Shown here: positions 33,489 through 40,752 of the stretch, piece after piece | Layout of the letters: every line of letters starts with the position of its first letter | Position numbering within the stretch: position 1 is the stretch's first letter | DNA from: an uncultured bacterium | GTDB lineage: Bacteria; Bacillota; Clostridia; Oscillospirales; Oscillospiraceae | Reading direction: 5' to 3' | Assembly (NCBI GenBank): GCA_945873205.1 | Contig: CAMCCC010000020.1 | Location: forward strand, 1 to 42,322 | Length of the DNA stretch: 42,322 bases | Notes under the pieces: model-generated | Databases searched by the model: none | Told to the model about the DNA's origin: nothing | Seen by the model: only the letters and a program-made list of their open reading frames with translations | Made by a program: the position numbers and the translations under genes

Positions 33489-34925
33489 GTGATTTTGTTC
33501 TATCTTCTGCTGGCCGCTCTGGCGGCTCTGATCCTGGTGGTGGTGCTGCGCACCGCCGCCTTCAAACCCAAGGCCCAGCCGGCGGAAACGCCGGAGGCCC
33601 TGGACTATGACGGGCAAGCCGCCATCGACGCCCTGGGCCGGCTGGTCCGCTGCAAAACCGTCAGCTACTATGACAAGGCCCAGGAGGACGACGGGGAGTT
33701 TGAAAAGCTGATCGCCCTGCTGCCGGAGCTGTACCCCCTGGTGTCAAAGACCTGCCCCCTGACCCGGCTGCCGGACCGGGGCCTGCTGTACCGTTGGCAG
33801 GGCAGGGAGCCGGGGCCTGCCGCCGTGCTGATGGCCCACTACGACGTGGTGCCGGTGGACGAGGCCAACTGGGAAAAGCCCGCCTTTGAGGCCCTGATCG
33901 AGGACGGGGTCATGTGGGGCCGGGGCACCCTGGACACCAAGGTCACCTTCAACGGCATCCTCTCCGCCGCAGAGAACCTGCTCCGTCAGGGCTTCCGGCC
34001 CCAGCACGACATCTACTTCGCCTTCTCCGGCGGGGAGGAGGTCAACGGCCCCGGCGCCGTGAACATCGTCAACTATTTCCGGGACAACAGGATCGAGCTG
34101 TCCATGGTGGTGGACGAGGGCGGCGGCGTGGTGCAGGATGTGTTCCCCGGCGTGAAAGAGCCCTGCGCCCTCATCGGCATTGCGGAAAAGGGCCTGATGA
34201 ACCTGGAGTTCTCCATCTCCGGCGGCGGCGGTCACGCCTCCGCTCCCGCGCCCCACACCCCGGTGGGCCGGCTGTCCCTGGCCTGCACCCGGCTGGAGGC
34301 CAAGCCCTTCAAGGCCCACTTCAGCAAACCGGTGCTGGAGATGTTCGACACCCTGGGCCGCCACTCCACCTTTGTCTACCGGATGATCTTCGCCAACCTC
34401 TGGCTCTTTGGCGGCATCCTGGACCGCATCTGCAAAAAGAGCGGCGGGGAGCTGAACGCCCTGCTGCGTACCACCGTGGCCTTCACCCAGATGAGCGGCA
34501 GCCAGGCCCCCAACGTGATCCCGCCCCAGGCCAGCATGGTGGCAAACCTGCGCCTGAACCCGGAGGATTCCGTTGCCGGCGCCATAGACTATATCCGGGA
34601 GGTAATCGCCGACGGAGAAATTCAGCTCACCGATCTGGTCAGCATGGAGCCCAGCCCTGTCTCCCGCATCGACTGCGAGGGCTGGCAAAAGGTCTGCGCC
34701 GCCGTGTCCCACACCTGGCCCGGCTCCCTGGTGGCTCCTTATCTGATGGTCCAGTGCTCCGACAGCCGCCATTACGGCTCCATCTCCGATAAGGTCTATC
34801 GCTTCTCCGCTATGGCCCTCACCAGCGAGGAGCGCCGCACCATCCACGGCAACAACGAACGCATCACCCTGGAGGCCATCGGCAAGGCCGTGGAGTTCTT
34901 CATGCGGCTGATGAAGCAGTGCTGA
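33489..34925 (+). CDS. M20-family metallopeptidase, membrane-anchored (PM20D1/carboxypeptidase-like)
   Basis: A 478-residue zinc hydrolase. A hydrophobic helix at the N-terminus (residues 1-19) anchors it. The M20 motifs are present: MAHYDVVPVDE (first zinc His and Asp), WGRGTLDTK (bridging Asp) and FSGGEEVNG (catalytic Glu pair), then a lid domain with a GGGGHAS motif. A GTG start is used with AAAGGAG upstream. This subgroup cleaves N-acyl amino acids or dipeptides. As the third gene after two DUF5058-type membrane proteins it probably processes what they import. Confidence 0.9.
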   Translation: MILFYLLLAALAALILVVVLRTAAFKPKAQPAETPEALDYDGQAAIDALGRLVRCKTVSYYDKAQEDDGEFEKLIALLPELYPLVSKTCPLTRLPDRGLLYRWQGREPGPAAVLMAHYDVVPVDEANWEKPAFEALIEDGVMWGRGTLDTKVTFNGILSAAENLLRQGFRPQHDIYFAFSGGEEVNGPGAVNIVNYFRDNRIELSMVVDEGGGVVQDVFPGVKEPCALIGIAEKGLMNLEFSISGGGGHASAPAPHTPVGRLSLACTRLEAKPFKAHFSKPVLEMFDTLGRHSTFVYRMIFANLWLFGGILDRICKKSGGELNALLRTTVAFTQMSGSQAPNVIPPQASMVANLRLNPEDSVAGAIDYIREVIADGEIQLTDLVSMEPSPVSRIDCEGWQKVCAAVSHTWPGSLVAPYLMVQCSDSRHYGSISDKVYRFSAMALTSEERRTIHGNNERITLEAIGKAVEFFMRLMKQC

Positions 34926-34946
34926 GCATAATGAAATAAAGTTTAG

Positions 34947-34988
34947 AATAAGCTGAGAACAGGAAAACCTGTCCTCAGCTTATTTTTT
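34947..34988 (+). terminator. Terminator after M20 peptidase gene
   Basis: A 17-bp stem AATAAGCTGAGAACAGG / CCTGTCCTCAGCTTATT with an AAAA loop and one mismatch, followed by TTTTC. Confidence 0.9.
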
Positions 34989-35006
34989 CAATTTGTAGGT
35001 GATGAA

Positions 35007-35483
35007 ATGACAAAGAACATCAAATGGAAGCAGCTGCTCCCCGCCCTGATGCTGCCGCTGGCCCTGGGCGGGCTTTCCGCCTGGCTGAACCGGGGAGCCA
35101 TGGCGGACTATGCCGTTCTGAACAGGCCGCCCCTGAGCCCGCCGGGCTGGCTGTTCCCGGTGGTGTGGACGCTGCTCTTTCTCCTGATGGGGTTGGCCGC
35201 TTATCTGGTGGCCGTCTCCCCCGCCGCCGGCAGCCGGCGGGAGCGGGCCCTGAGCCTGTATCTGGTTCAGCTGGGCTTCTGCTTTTTCTGGGGCAGTCTG
35301 TTCTTCGGGCTGGGGGCCCGGTTCGCGGCCTTTGTCTGGCTGCTGGTCCTGCTGGGTCTGGCGCTGGTCTGCTGCCTGCTTTTCTGGCATATCCACCGCC
35401 GGGCCGGGGCGCTGCTGCTGCCCTATCTGCTGTGGCTGCTTTTTGCCGCTTATCTGAACTTGAGCCTGTGGCTCCTCAACTGA
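35007..35483 (+). CDS. TspO/MBR-family membrane protein
   Basis: A 158-residue protein with five hydrophobic helices. The family motif RPPLSPPGWLFPVVWTLLFL leads into LMGLAAYLV (about residues 41-70), and W/F-rich later helices match tryptophan-rich sensory proteins, which bind porphyrins or similar hydrophobic ligands. Length is typical. AGGTGATGAA precedes the ATG. It is bounded by terminators on both sides; no clear promoter was seen in the short gap upstream. Confidence 0.92.
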   Translation: MTKNIKWKQLLPALMLPLALGGLSAWLNRGAMADYAVLNRPPLSPPGWLFPVVWTLLFLLMGLAAYLVAVSPAAGSRRERALSLYLVQLGFCFFWGSLFFGLGARFAAFVWLLVLLGLALVCCLLFWHIHRRAGALLLPYLLWLLFAAYLNLSLWLLN

Positions 35484-35487
35484 ATCG

Positions 35488-35530
35488 GGCCGGGGAAAGG
35501 GCAGACTTCTGCCCGCGCCCGGCCTCTTTT
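35488..35530 (+). terminator. Terminator after tspO-like gene
   Basis: Outer stem GGCCGGG / CCCGGCC and inner stem GGGCAGA / TCTGCCC, followed by TCTTTT. Confidence 0.8.
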
Positions 35531-35575
35531 ATGCATATTGCGACAAAAGCCCGGTATATTGTTTTTACCAAATCG

Positions 35576-35617
35576 CCGGCCGTGTCTAAACACATCTTAC
35601 GAAAAGGCCGGAAATTT
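35576..35617 (+). other. Hairpin with T-run in the leader region of the CooC-dehydratase cluster
   Basis: CCGGCC (35576-35581) pairs with GGCCGG (35606-35611), enclosing a small GTGT/ACAC hairpin, and is followed closely by TTTTTT. It is shaped like a weak terminator. It lies upstream of the promoter at 35669, so it is more likely to insulate the cluster than to attenuate it. The remainder of 35531-35668 is AT-rich and otherwise featureless. Confidence 0.4.
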
Positions 35618-35668
35618 TTTATATTATGCACTAAAATACCAAAAATTATCGAACGCTATATGTTTAAC

Positions 35669-35697
35669 TTGCATATTATTTGGGGCTGTGCTAAAAT
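35669..35697 (+). promoter_or_regulatory. Promoter of the CooC-dehydratase cluster
   Basis: TTGCAT (35669-35674), a 17-base spacer and TAAAAT (35692-35697), 47 bases before the first ATG. Confidence 0.7.
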
Positions 35698-35744
35698 GAT
35701 AACGAAGATTCACGAAATTCATTTTCCTGACAGGGGGGACGTAT

Positions 35745-36509
35745 ATGGAGAAGAAAGCCAAGATAATCACGGTGGCAGGCAAGGGCGGCGTAGGCAAAAC
35801 ATCGATCTCGGCGTCGATGGTACGGCTTCTGGTGGAGAGGTATCCCGACAAGAAGATCCTGGCCATTGACGCGGACCCGGCCGTCGGTCTGTCCGTTGCT
35901 CTTGGCGTGGATGTAAAGCTGACGCTGGACGATATCCGGATGAGCATTGTTGACAGCGTGGAGAACGGCGAGACCCGGGAAGCGCTGGAGCTTCTGAGCG
36001 AGGCCCGGTTCCGCATCTTTGACGCGCTGGTGGAGATGCCCGGCTTCGCCTTTCTGGCCATCGGCCGGCCGGAGAGTTCCGGCTGCTACTGCAAGGTGAA
36101 CTCCTATCTGAAGGAGGTCATTGCGCTTCTTGCCAACAGCTTTGACTACGTTGTAATTGACGGCGAGGCCGGGATCGAACAGATCCAGCGCCGGGTGATG
36201 GAAAAGGTCACCCATCTGCTGCTGGTCACGGACCAGAGCAAGAAAGGCGCCCAGGTCATCACCACCATCAAGGACGTGGCGGACGAACTGATCGGTTACG
36301 ACAGGATCGGCGTCATCGTCAACAGGGTCACCAACCCGGAGCTTGCAGATATGATGCAGATCCCCGGTGTGGAGATTCTGTCCTTCATCCCCGCCGACAG
36401 CACCTTTGCCGCCAACGACATCCGGGGCAAAAGCGTGATGGAGCTGTCCGCGGATTCCGCTATGCTCAAGGGGGCGCGGGAGGCGCTCCAAAAATTAGAA
36501 ATTCTATAA
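35745..36509 (+). CDS. CooC/AcsF-type nickel-insertion ATPase
   Basis: A 254-residue MinD/ParA-family ATPase. The deviant Walker A GKGGVGKTS (residues 12-20) and IDADPAVGLS (41-50) are present. GCYCKVNSYL (113-122) carries Cys114 and Cys116, the CXC metal site at the CooC1 dimer interface where nickel or zinc binds. In CODH and acetyl-CoA synthase systems these ATPases load nickel into the active site. No CODH is encoded nearby; the genes that follow encode a 2-hydroxyacyl-CoA dehydratase-like system, starting 16 bases downstream. GGGGGGAC precedes the ATG. Its role as maturation factor of the downstream proteins is inferred from position. Confidence 0.85.
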   Translation: MEKKAKIITVAGKGGVGKTSISASMVRLLVERYPDKKILAIDADPAVGLSVALGVDVKLTLDDIRMSIVDSVENGETREALELLSEARFRIFDALVEMPGFAFLAIGRPESSGCYCKVNSYLKEVIALLANSFDYVVIDGEAGIEQIQRRVMEKVTHLLLVTDQSKKGAQVITTIKDVADELIGYDRIGVIVNRVTNPELADMMQIPGVEILSFIPADSTFAANDIRGKSVMELSADSAMLKGAREALQKLEIL

Positions 36510-36525
36510 AGAAGAGGTGTAACAT

Positions 36526-37719
36526 TTGAAAGATCTTAAGCATCTGATCTACTTTGAGAGTCTGCTTGAGAATGCTGACAACGAACTGGTGAAGAAGGCC
36601 CAGGCCGACGGCCAGCTGGCCCTGGGTTATACCTGCTACCATGTTCCTGAGGTCCTGCTCAATGTAGACAACTGCTTCTCTGTTCGTCTGCGCGCACCCA
36701 ACACCGGCTCCATCGATATCGCCACCTACTATATGTCCAACTACACCTGCGAATACGCCAGGGCGCTGGTTGAGCGAGGCATTGAGGGCGGCTATCAGTT
36801 CCTGGACGCCATGATCGGTGTTGACGCCTGCTCCATGATGAACAGAGCCATGGAGCATTTTGAGATCCTCAAAGTCAACGAAAAGCCCAATTTCTTCGTG
36901 ACCCACTGCGACATTCCCTACAAAATTACCGACTACACCCTGGACTCCTATGTGAAGCAGATGCGTCTGCGGGTCCTGGACAGACTGACCGAGACCTTCG
37001 GCGTGGACACCTCCGATGCCGCCATCCGCGAAGCGGTGAAGGTACATAACGAGGTTTGCTCCATCATCTCCGAAATCGGCGAGATGCGCAAGGCCGACAA
37101 CCCGGTCATCACCGGCTATGAGTTCCATGTGCTGAACCTGGTGTCCTACACCTGCCCCAAGAAGCTGATCCTCCCCTACCTGCGGGAGACCCTGGAGGAG
37201 CTGAAAAAGCGCAAGCCCGACAAGGTCAGCCCCTACCGGGCCAGAGTGGCCATCGTCGGCTCCGAGATCGACGATCCCAACCTGACCAAGCTGATCGAAG
37301 GCTGCGGCGCCCTGGTGGTTTCCGACCGGTTCTGCTTCGGCTCCACTCCCGGCCGGGAGATCATCGAGCTGAAGGACGACGAGGATGCCCTGCGCCAGAT
37401 CTGCCTGCATGTGATGGAGCACTCCGAGTGCGCCCGCTACATCTCCGATGAAAAGGTGCTGCAGCGCCGGGAGACTGCGGACCGGCTGGCAAAGGAATAC
37501 AAGGCCGAGGGTATCATCTACGAGCAGATGAAGTACTGCGACTACTGGGGCTTCGAGCGTGCCCTGGTCAGCCACATCATGCATGACGAGTACGGCTGGC
37601 CCGTTCTGAGTATCGACAGGCTTTATAACAACGGCAACTCCGGCCAGCTGCGCACCCGTGTCCAGGCCTTTGTTGAATCCCTTGAGATCAAACGTATTCA
37701 CAAAGAGGAGGGCAAATAA
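36526..37719 (+). CDS. 2-hydroxyacyl-CoA dehydratase-family protein, small subunit (HgdB/D-like)
   Basis: A 397-residue subunit of the HgdAB / benzoyl-CoA reductase BcrBC / double-cubane-protein superfamily. Three cysteines stand in the family cluster-ligand contexts: Cys75 in NYTCEYARAL, Cys102 in GVDACSMMNR and Cys338 in KYCDYWGFER, each subunit binding a [4Fe-4S] cluster. The C-terminal GQLRTRVQAFVESLE is also characteristic. Known members remove water from 2-hydroxyacyl-CoA or reduce benzoyl-CoA after ATP-driven electron injection; double-cubane proteins reduce small molecules. Which applies here is not visible. The start codon is a TTG at 36526 with AAGAGGTG upstream. The next subunit begins two bases after its stop. 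Confidence 0.87.
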   Translation: MKDLKHLIYFESLLENADNELVKKAQADGQLALGYTCYHVPEVLLNVDNCFSVRLRAPNTGSIDIATYYMSNYTCEYARALVERGIEGGYQFLDAMIGVDACSMMNRAMEHFEILKVNEKPNFFVTHCDIPYKITDYTLDSYVKQMRLRVLDRLTETFGVDTSDAAIREAVKVHNEVCSIISEIGEMRKADNPVITGYEFHVLNLVSYTCPKKLILPYLRETLEELKKRKPDKVSPYRARVAIVGSEIDDPNLTKLIEGCGALVVSDRFCFGSTPGREIIELKDDEDALRQICLHVMEHSECARYISDEKVLQRRETADRLAKEYKAEGIIYEQMKYCDYWGFERALVSHIMHDEYGWPVLSIDRLYNNGNSGQLRTRVQAFVESLEIKRIHKEEGK

Positions 37720-37721
37720 TC

Positions 37722-39515
37722 ATGGCAAAGAAGGAAAAAATCCAGTATCCCAATCCGTCATTCTGGAAAGCCAAGGATGAGATCAATTGGGCCGCCCAGT
37801 GGGAAAACCTGAAAGAGGTTGGCGGCATCGCTTGGGATCTGCTGAAAGAGACCGACTGGAAAAAGTTCGGTGAGGACAGAATCAACGACGTCAAGGCCGA
37901 CGGCCAGCGCGTCAAGGAAGAATTCCAGGACTTCATGGCCCTGGATAAGGACGGCAAAATCGACCGCATCGTCAACGGCGAAAAGAGCCTGGGCCGCCTG
38001 TACCGCAAGGGCGCCATGGCCACCGTCCGCCGCGAGTGGCGCGGCGTGAAGGACACCGCCTATGACTTCTACCGCTGGGCAAAGATGTGGGGCATGCTGC
38101 TGATGACCTTCTCCCACGACCTGGTCCCCGCCCTGAACGCCACCCTGTATTACCGCTGGATGGTGTCCTACTTTTGCTGCCACGGCTTTTTGGATAAGAA
38201 CATCATGGGTATGCGGGGCTCCAACCTGCGCATGAGCCACAACCTGCTGTACGATGTGTTCCGCTATGTGGCGGAGAACCTGGTGTTCCTGGCCAAGTGC
38301 GATAAGAAGAACGGCAACAGCGAGGCTCTGAACCAGAAGGTGGTTCTCTTTGACGAGATGACCATGGGCCAGATCATGGCCGGCTTCCCCGACCTGTTGG
38401 GTATTCCCTACCAGCTGCTGCCCGTGTTCCTGGTGTCTGAGATCGACCAGCTGACCTGCGTGCCTTACATAGACGCTGTTGAAAGCTACGGCCTGCCCGC
38501 CGATACCTGCCCCGTTCCCTCTTCCGAGTGCGGCGCCATCGTCATTGACGCCCTGCCCCACATGGGCTCCTGCTTCATTTCCTCCTCCATGCCCTGTGAC
38601 GGCTCCACCATGGCATCCTCCTACATGGCCCGCCGCTTCCCCGATCTGCCCACCTTCCACCTGTGCTTCCCCGTCCGCTACATGGATGAGGAGACCGTGC
38701 AGATGGGCGCCGAGGATATCCGTGCCTGCATCAAGTTCATTGAGGAGCGCACCGGCGCCAAGTGGAACTGGGACGCTTACTTCTCCGCCATGAAGCGCTT
38801 CAACCAGGAGACCGATTACGAGCTGCAGAAGTGGGAAGTCAACAAGAGCGCCTATCCCCAGCTCCTGGGCCCCTGCTACGAGCTGTTCCGCAAGTGGAAC
38901 TACGAGATGGACGGCGGCAACGATCCCCGTATTCTGGGCACCGCCGAGAAGGTCAACAAGATCCTCATGAAGGCCTACGAGAACAAGGAAGAACCCTGGC
39001 CCGGCAAGATGAAGTACCGCGCCATCGTCTGGTCCTGCCCGGCCCACTACTACGCCAACTTCTCCAACTGGGCCGCCAACTGCTGGGGCATCAACGTCCT
39101 GGTGGAGATGGAGTCCCTGAACTTCACCAAGCATCTTGAGACCGAGGATAAGGAAGAGGCCCTCCGTGACCTGGCCCGCCTGTACGAGCGTATGGTCATG
39201 CGCCGGCACACCAACGGCGGCTACCAGAACGTGGTGGACGAGCTGTGGCGTCAGTGTGAGGACTGGAACGCCCCGCTGATCATCATGTATCAGAACGTGG
39301 CCTGCAAGAACATGGCTACCGTCCAGGGTATTCTGGACGAGCAGGGCCGTCAGCGGGGCTACGACCTGATCTGGGTCGAGCACGACCTGATGGATCCCCG
39401 TACCGTTTCCCGCCGCACCATGCGCGACAAGGTCAGTGAGTACATGCGCACCGTCAAGAAGGCGGAGCCTGTGGATCCCTCCCTGGTAGAGTTCGAGGAC
39501 GAAGTCTGCATGTAG
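37722..39515 (+). CDS. 2-hydroxyacyl-CoA dehydratase-family protein, large subunit with N-terminal extension
   Basis: A 597-residue partner subunit. The first ~200 residues are an extension, rich in charged and aromatic residues and absent from typical 400-430-residue HgdA/HgdB subunits; they contain a cysteine pair (SYFCCHGF). The family core follows, with candidate cluster ligands Cys263 and Cys270 (DTCPVPSSECG), Cys292 (SSMPCDGSTM) and Cys528 (YQNVACKNMA). Family-like GQ/RR-rich segments end the protein (EHDLMDPRTVSRRTMRD). Its unequal size relative to the small subunit sets it apart from glutaryl- and lactoyl-CoA dehydratases. Substrate unknown. A 242-base structured gap separates it from the activator gene. 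Confidence 0.82.
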   Translation: MAKKEKIQYPNPSFWKAKDEINWAAQWENLKEVGGIAWDLLKETDWKKFGEDRINDVKADGQRVKEEFQDFMALDKDGKIDRIVNGEKSLGRLYRKGAMATVRREWRGVKDTAYDFYRWAKMWGMLLMTFSHDLVPALNATLYYRWMVSYFCCHGFLDKNIMGMRGSNLRMSHNLLYDVFRYVAENLVFLAKCDKKNGNSEALNQKVVLFDEMTMGQIMAGFPDLLGIPYQLLPVFLVSEIDQLTCVPYIDAVESYGLPADTCPVPSSECGAIVIDALPHMGSCFISSSMPCDGSTMASSYMARRFPDLPTFHLCFPVRYMDEETVQMGAEDIRACIKFIEERTGAKWNWDAYFSAMKRFNQETDYELQKWEVNKSAYPQLLGPCYELFRKWNYEMDGGNDPRILGTAEKVNKILMKAYENKEEPWPGKMKYRAIVWSCPAHYYANFSNWAANCWGINVLVEMESLNFTKHLETEDKEEALRDLARLYERMVMRRHTNGGYQNVVDELWRQCEDWNAPLIIMYQNVACKNMATVQGILDEQGRQRGYDLIWVEHDLMDPRTVSRRTMRDKVSEYMRTVKKAEPVDPSLVEFEDEVCM

Positions 39516-39517
39516 TC

Positions 39518-39670
39518 AGAAGAAACTTGCTGCGTTCTGCTTCCGCGATTCCCATAAGGATCGCGAAAGCTCCACATCCGCAAGTTCCTTCTTCCTATCC
39601 AAATCGAACCCGCCTTGCTGGGCTTCGATTTGGTGAATAGGGGTAACGATTACCGCAGCGGCTTTGCCGC
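39518..39670. other. Inverted-repeat-dense intergenic region inside the dehydratase cluster
   Basis: Three structures lie in a row. An outer arm AGAAGAAACTTGC (39518-39530) pairs with GCAAGTTCCTTCT (39580-39592) and encloses GCTTCCGCGAT / ATCGCGAAAGC (39539-39549 / 39560-39570). A second hairpin is CCAAATCGAA / TTCGATTTGG (39599-39608 / 39624-39633). A third is GCGGC-TTT-GCCGC (39658-39670). The single mismatch in each of the first two stems is A/C on this strand, which becomes a G-U wobble on the other strand, so a minus-strand RNA would pair fully. No open frame of note and no T-run is present. It could be a structured RNA, a processing or stability element, or a mobile palindrome. Confidence 0.6.
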
Positions 39671-39757
39671 GAAGATGGCACCGATTCTGTAATTCCCCGG
39701 GAACTGTTTGAGCGCTTGAAAAGCGCGTGAAAAAATGATATTATGGAGGAAAGATAT

Positions 39758-40552
39758 ATGAAATACTTTGGCGGCTGCGACGTAGGCTCCACCTACACCA
39801 AGGCAGTTATACTGGACGAGAACGGCAAAATGATTGCCGATACCACCATCCGCAGCAAGATCAATTCCGAGCAGAGCGCCATCGCGGCCATGGAAGAGGT
39901 CTGCAAGCAGGCAGGTCTGAAGGACAGCAAGGAGCTGGCCTACCTGATCGGCACCGGCTACGGCCGCAACAAGGTCCCCTTCGCCGATGAGAACATCTCC
40001 GAGATCAGCTGCCACGCCATGGGCGTGCATGTGACCGATCCCACGGTCAAGGCCATCATCGACATCGGCGGCCAGGACGTAAAGGGCATCAGCATCGACA
40101 CCGACGGCACGGTGAAGAACTTTGCCATGAACGACAAGTGCGCTGCCGGTACCGGCCGTTTCTTCGAGGCCATGGCCCGCAGCTTTGAACTGAGCCTGCC
40201 GGAGTTTTCCAAGCTGAGCCTGACGGCCAAGAACGTGATTCCCATCACCGCCCAGTGCACCGTGTTTGCCGAGTCTGAGGTCATCACCCTGGTGGGCGAA
40301 GGCAAGGCCACCGATGAGATCGCCGCGGGCATTGAGATGGCCGTTGCCAAGCGCTGCTTCGTCATGGCCAAGAAGGCCGGCGCCACCGACTCCATCACCC
40401 TCACCGGCGGCTGCGCCAAGAACGACGGCCTGAAGGAGGCCATCGAGCATGTGCTGAAGCTGAAGGTCATCGAGCTCAAGACCGACCCCCAGCTGATGGG
40501 CGCCCTGGGCGCTGCCGAGTACGCCCGGCAGAAGGGCCTGGCAAAGAAGTAA
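39758..40552 (+). CDS. 2-hydroxyacyl-CoA dehydratase activator (HgdC/BcrA-type ATPase)
   Basis: A 264-residue ASKHA-fold ATPase, the archerase that injects one electron into the dehydratase at the cost of ATP. Signatures: GGCDVGSTYTKAVIL (phosphate loop, residues 5-19), IDIGGQDVKGISID (101-114) and the two cysteines that hold the [4Fe-4S] cluster between the monomers, Cys128 in NDKCAAGTGRFFE and Cys167 in PITAQCTVFAESE. Length matches HgdC. The start at 39758 is set by GGAGGAAAG directly upstream; an earlier ATG at 39743 would place that ribosome binding site inside the gene. It serves the two subunits encoded just before it. Confidence 0.93.
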   Translation: MKYFGGCDVGSTYTKAVILDENGKMIADTTIRSKINSEQSAIAAMEEVCKQAGLKDSKELAYLIGTGYGRNKVPFADENISEISCHAMGVHVTDPTVKAIIDIGGQDVKGISIDTDGTVKNFAMNDKCAAGTGRFFEAMARSFELSLPEFSKLSLTAKNVIPITAQCTVFAESEVITLVGEGKATDEIAAGIEMAVAKRCFVMAKKAGATDSITLTGGCAKNDGLKEAIEHVLKLKVIELKTDPQLMGALGAAEYARQKGLAKK

Positions 40553-40591
40553 GCGGCCCTCTGACCTGAAAGGAAAGGAGCAGATTTTCTC

Positions 40592-40750
40592 ATGTGGAAA
40601 TTCATTAAGAAGCTAATCAAGATCCTGGTGATCACCGTGGCGGCCCTGTTTGTGGTCTATTTCTGGAACCTGGACCAGAAGCTTCTGGGCTGGGTGTACA
40701 AGCAGGTCAACCTGATCTTTGACCGCAAGAAGGTCGATCTGGTGTTCTGA
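40592..40750 (+). CDS. Small single-pass membrane protein (52 aa) in the dehydratase cluster
   Basis: A short reading frame of 52 codons. A basic start MWKFIKKLIKI is followed by a hydrophobic helix (about residues 8-24, LIKILVITVAALFVVYF) and an amphipathic, charged tail ending VDLVF. AAAGGAGCAG lies 12 bases upstream of the ATG. The stop codon is two bases before the next ATG, and the gene fills the space between activator and the acetyl-CoA synthase-like gene exactly. No family recognised. It may tether the complex to the membrane; this is inference from topology and placement. Confidence 0.75.
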   Translation: MWKFIKKLIKILVITVAALFVVYFWNLDQKLLGWVYKQVNLIFDRKKVDLVF

Positions 40751-40752
40751 TT

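Noticed and set aside
39599-39633. GGGTTCGA on the minus strand as a tRNA T-arm
   Set aside because: The flanking stem is that of a simple hairpin; no acceptor, D or anticodon arms and no CCA could be placed around it.
39716-39744. Promoter TTGAAA-N17-TATTAT directly before the activator gene
   Set aside because: The hexamers are good, but transcription would begin at about 39751, after the GGAGG ribosome binding site (39746-39750) and only 7 bases before the ATG. A functional role is doubtful.
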